Below the pieces are notes generated by a model. That model saw only the letters and a list, made by a program, of their open reading frames with translations, ran no database searches and had not been told where the DNA came from. This document shows, in pieces, positions 4,334 to 6,489 of a stretch of 6,489 bases of DNA. Where the stretch lies: NCBI GenBank assembly GCA_035259345.1, contig DATFWK010000250.1, forward strand, positions 1 through 6,489, read 5' to 3'. The first letter of the stretch is position 1. Every line of letters starts with the position of its first letter. The position numbers and the translations under genes are program-made. Source of the stretch: DATFWK01 sp035259345. Its GTDB lineage: Bacteria; Actinomycetota; Thermoleophilia; Miltoncostaeales; Miltoncostaeaceae.

Positions 4334-6489
4334 GCGGGCGGGCGCGGCGGGCGCGGCGGCGCCGTCACGACGTCCGGCGCATCGTGCTCGGCGCGATCGG
4401 GGCCCTCCTTGCCGTCGGCTTCCTCATCGGCGCCAAGGCGTTCACCTCGGTCCGCTCCGAGCTGCGAGCGATCGACTGCAAGTCCGTCCAGCTCGGCGAG
4501 AACACCAAGATCTACGACGAGGACGGCCGCCTCCTGGCGCGCGTCGCGGCCGAGACCAACCGCACGGTGGTCGCCTACTCGCAGATCCCGCGCTCGCTCG
4601 TGATGGCGACCGTCGCGGTCGAGGACAAGCGGTTCTGGCGCCATCGCGGCATCGACTACGACCGCCTCGCGGGCGCGGCGATCCGCGACCTGGCCGGCGG
4701 CAGCCGCCAGGGTGGCAGCACGATCACGATGCAGCTGATCAAGAACCTCTGCCACCCGACGGCCGAGCGCACGCTCGGGCTGAAGCTCGAGGAGGCGTAC
4801 CTCGCGAAGTCGTACGAGAAGACCCACAGCAAGCGCGCGATCATCACCCGCTACCTGAACGGGGTCTTCTACGGCAACAACGCCGTCGGCGTGCAGGCCG
4901 CGTCGCTGACCTACTTCAGCAAGCCAGTCCGCGCCATCACGCTGCCGCAGGCGGCGCTGCTCGCCGGCCTGCCCCAGGCGCCGAGCGACTACAACCCCTT
5001 CAAGCACTACGGCGACGCGATCGCCCGCCGCAACGAGGTGCTGCGCCAGATGGTGGCGGCCGGCTACATCGGCCCGAAGCGCGCGGCCAGGGCGATGCGT
5101 GCCGGGCTGGGCCTCCACCGCGGGTCGGACTACTCCGCCAAGCGGCAGGGGTACTTCGTCGACTACGTGATGGGCATCCTCCGCGCCAACCTCGGCGAGA
5201 AGAAGGCGAAGACCGGCGGCTACCGGGTCTTCACGACGATCGACCCGACGCTGCAGGACGCCGCCGTCCGCGCGATCCGGGGCGTGCTGAAGACGCCGGG
5301 CGACCCGGCCGCCGCGGTCGTGACGATCGAGGCGCGCACCGGTTACATCCGGGCGATGGCGACGAGCAGCAACTACTCGCGCTCCAGCCAGTTCAACTTC
5401 GCCTCGCAGGCCAAGCGCCAGGGCGGCTCGACCTTCAAGGCCTTCGTGCTGACCCGCGCGATCCAGGACGGGATCAGCCCGTCGACGCGCTACCTCAGCA
5501 GGCAGATCACATACCACGACACCCGCTGCGGCGACTCGGTGGTCCAGCCCGGCTACTCGGTCAACACCTATGACCACCGCGGCCGCGGGGTCATCTCGAT
5601 CCAGCAGGCGACCCTGCTGTCGGACAACACGGTGTTCAGCCGCCTGACGTGCGACGTGACGCCGCAGAAGGTGTACGAAACCGCCACCAAGATGGGGCTC
5701 GTCTCGCTGCGGCCGGAGGAGAAGGACTTCCTCGCGCTCGGGCTCGGCGGCGTCGGCGGCGTCACCCCGGTCGAGATGGCGCGGGCGTACGCGCCGCTCG
5801 CCAACGGCGGCTTTCGCGTCCGCCAGACCGGCATCCTCCGGATCGTCCGCCCGGACGGCTCGAAGCGGATCTTCCAGCCCAAGAACACCGAGGTGCTGCC
5901 GGACTGGGTCTCCTCGGAGGTCACGAAGATCCTCCACCAGAACGTCCTCTCGGGCACCGGCGTCGCGGCGAACCTGCCGAACGTGCAGGTGGCCGGGAAG
6001 ACCGGCACGACCGACAACTACACGGACGCGTGGTTCGTCGGCTACACGCCGAAGTGGGTCACGGCGGTCTGGGTCGGGTACCCGGAGAGCACGACCCGGG
6101 CGATGCGGAACGTGGAGGGCGTGGCGGCGGTCGCCGGCGGCACCCTGCCGGCCCGGATCTGGCACGACTACATGCAGGTCGTGACCGCCAACGACCGCGA
6201 CCAGCCGTTCCCCAAGCCCGGCGAGGCCCCGCAGTACCACCCGTTCACCAGCCGGTTCACCCGCGAGGCGTCGGCAGCCGCCGTGGCCGCCGCGCCGAAG
6301 CCCACGACGCAGACCGGCACGAGCACCACCGCGACCACGACCGGGCCCACCCCAGCTCCCGGGACGCCGGGCGGCAAGGCGCCGCGGGCGGGCGGCGGCG
6401 CGGCCACACCGGTTCCGCCCCCCTCGCCCACACCGGCTCCGGCGCCCGCACCGGCTCCGGCGCCCGCGCCCGCGCCCACGCCCGCACCG
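4330..6489 (+). CDS. Class A penicillin-binding protein (transglycosylase/transpeptidase), 3' end cut by window
   Basis: Bifunctional peptidoglycan synthase: polymerises lipid II into glycan and cross-links stem peptides outside the membrane. 720 residues are visible and the frame is open at the right edge. A strongly basic N-terminus (1-17) precedes a signal anchor (about 17-36). The GT51 domain has VEDKRFWRHRGID with catalytic E98, GGSTITMQL (128-136), a variant of motif 3 with K152 and E155 (Leu151 in place of the usual Arg), and RYLNGVFYGN (174-183). The transpeptidase domain begins near TTID (302-305). It has nucleophile S367 in S-T-F-K370, S431-D-N433 and K557-T-G-T560, all intact. From about 655 a Thr/Pro/Ala low-complexity tail, probably wall-spanning, runs off the window. 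GTG 4330 overlaps the upstream stop by 4 nt; GGGGA (4318-4322) is a weak ribosome site. It is a PBP1A/PonA-type protein; the exact symbol is left open. Confidence 0.95.
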   Translation, partial: MSGRARRARRRRHDVRRIVLGAIGALLAVGFLIGAKAFTSVRSELRAIDCKSVQLGENTKIYDEDGRLLARVAAETNRTVVAYSQIPRSLVMATVAVEDKRFWRHRGIDYDRLAGAAIRDLAGGSRQGGSTITMQLIKNLCHPTAERTLGLKLEEAYLAKSYEKTHSKRAIITRYLNGVFYGNNAVGVQAASLTYFSKPVRAITLPQAALLAGLPQAPSDYNPFKHYGDAIARRNEVLRQMVAAGYIGPKRAARAMRAGLGLHRGSDYSAKRQGYFVDYVMGILRANLGEKKAKTGGYRVFTTIDPTLQDAAVRAIRGVLKTPGDPAAAVVTIEARTGYIRAMATSSNYSRSSQFNFASQAKRQGGSTFKAFVLTRAIQDGISPSTRYLSRQITYHDTRCGDSVVQPGYSVNTYDHRGRGVISIQQATLLSDNTVFSRLTCDVTPQKVYETATKMGLVSLRPEEKDFLALGLGGVGGVTPVEMARAYAPLANGGFRVRQTGILRIVRPDGSKRIFQPKNTEVLPDWVSSEVTKILHQNVLSGTGVAANLPNVQVAGKTGTTDNYTDAWFVGYTPKWVTAVWVGYPESTTRAMRNVEGVAAVAGGTLPARIWHDYMQVVTANDRDQPFPKPGEAPQYHPFTSRFTREASAAAVAAAPKPTTQTGTSTTATTTGPTPAPGTPGGKAPRAGGGAATPVPPPSPTPAPAPAPAPAPAPAPTPAP
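6432..6467 (+). repeat. Tandem 18-bp repeat encoding the Pro-Ala tail of the PBP
   Basis: Two perfect copies of an 18-bp unit (6432-6449 and 6450-6467, unit ACCGGCTCCGGCGCCCGC) are followed by degenerate 6-bp GCGCCC-type units to the window edge. Read in the PBP frame they give alternating Pro-Ala. The array may vary in length between strains through slipped-strand replication. Its end lies outside the window. Confidence 0.75.

Noticed and set aside
4276..6240. 654-codon open frame on the minus strand
   Set aside because: It lies wholly antisense to the PBP, whose catalytic motifs are all intact. The translation is dominated by Arg, Ala, Gly, Asp and Val with no recognisable domain. Such long antisense frames are common in GC-rich DNA.

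Overview
The window is very GC-rich (about 70% by eye), with GTG starts common and G/C at most third codon positions. This points to a high-GC actinobacterium. A deep lineage such as Thermoleophilia is my guess from overall gene style, not something the sequence proves. I see no mobile element, CRISPR array, tRNA or rRNA. Coding density is near complete; no gene-free stretch exceeds 90 bases.

Layout. Positions 1-489 (minus) hold the N-terminal half of a DHA2-type MFS exporter that runs off the left edge. It is divergent from a four-helix membrane protein of unknown function (562-1137, plus). Both lack a Shine-Dalgarno site and have a TANNNT hexamer exactly 7 nt before the ATG, as expected for leaderless mRNAs. 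Positions 1211-3047 are a tight four-gene plus-strand operon: thioredoxin reductase (trxB), thioredoxin (trxA), a FmdB-type zinc-ribbon protein with a Cys-rich tail, and a CsoR/CstR-family repressor. Gaps are 23, 9 and 2 nt. A perfect 7-bp inverted repeat with a 4-nt spacer (TATACCC-ACCA-GGGTATA, 1168-1185) lies over the probable trxB promoter and looks like a CsoR-family operator.

The repressor stop codon overlaps the 3' end of a convergent HAD-family hydrolase (3039-3767, minus) by 9 bp, with a strong GC hairpin over the junction. From a short divergent region with a perfect TATAAT box, an unrecognised single-pass membrane protein (3869-4333) and a class A penicillin-binding protein (4330-6489, open at the right edge) form a translationally coupled pair with a 4-nt GTGA overlap.

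How the genes may work together. The most interesting unit is the trxB-trxA-fmdB-csoR operon. The repressor keeps two conserved Cys (C36, C65) but has Arg61 where copper-sensing CsoR has its His ligand. This makes a thiol-based (persulfide or oxidant) sensor more likely than a copper sensor. With the operator before trxB, this suggests a self-regulated thioredoxin module: oxidised or sulfur-modified repressor would release the operon, and the thioredoxin system would reset the signal. That circuit is an inference. The PBP1A pair is a cell-wall synthesis unit whose small partner protein could be a PBP accessory factor, though nothing in its sequence proves it.
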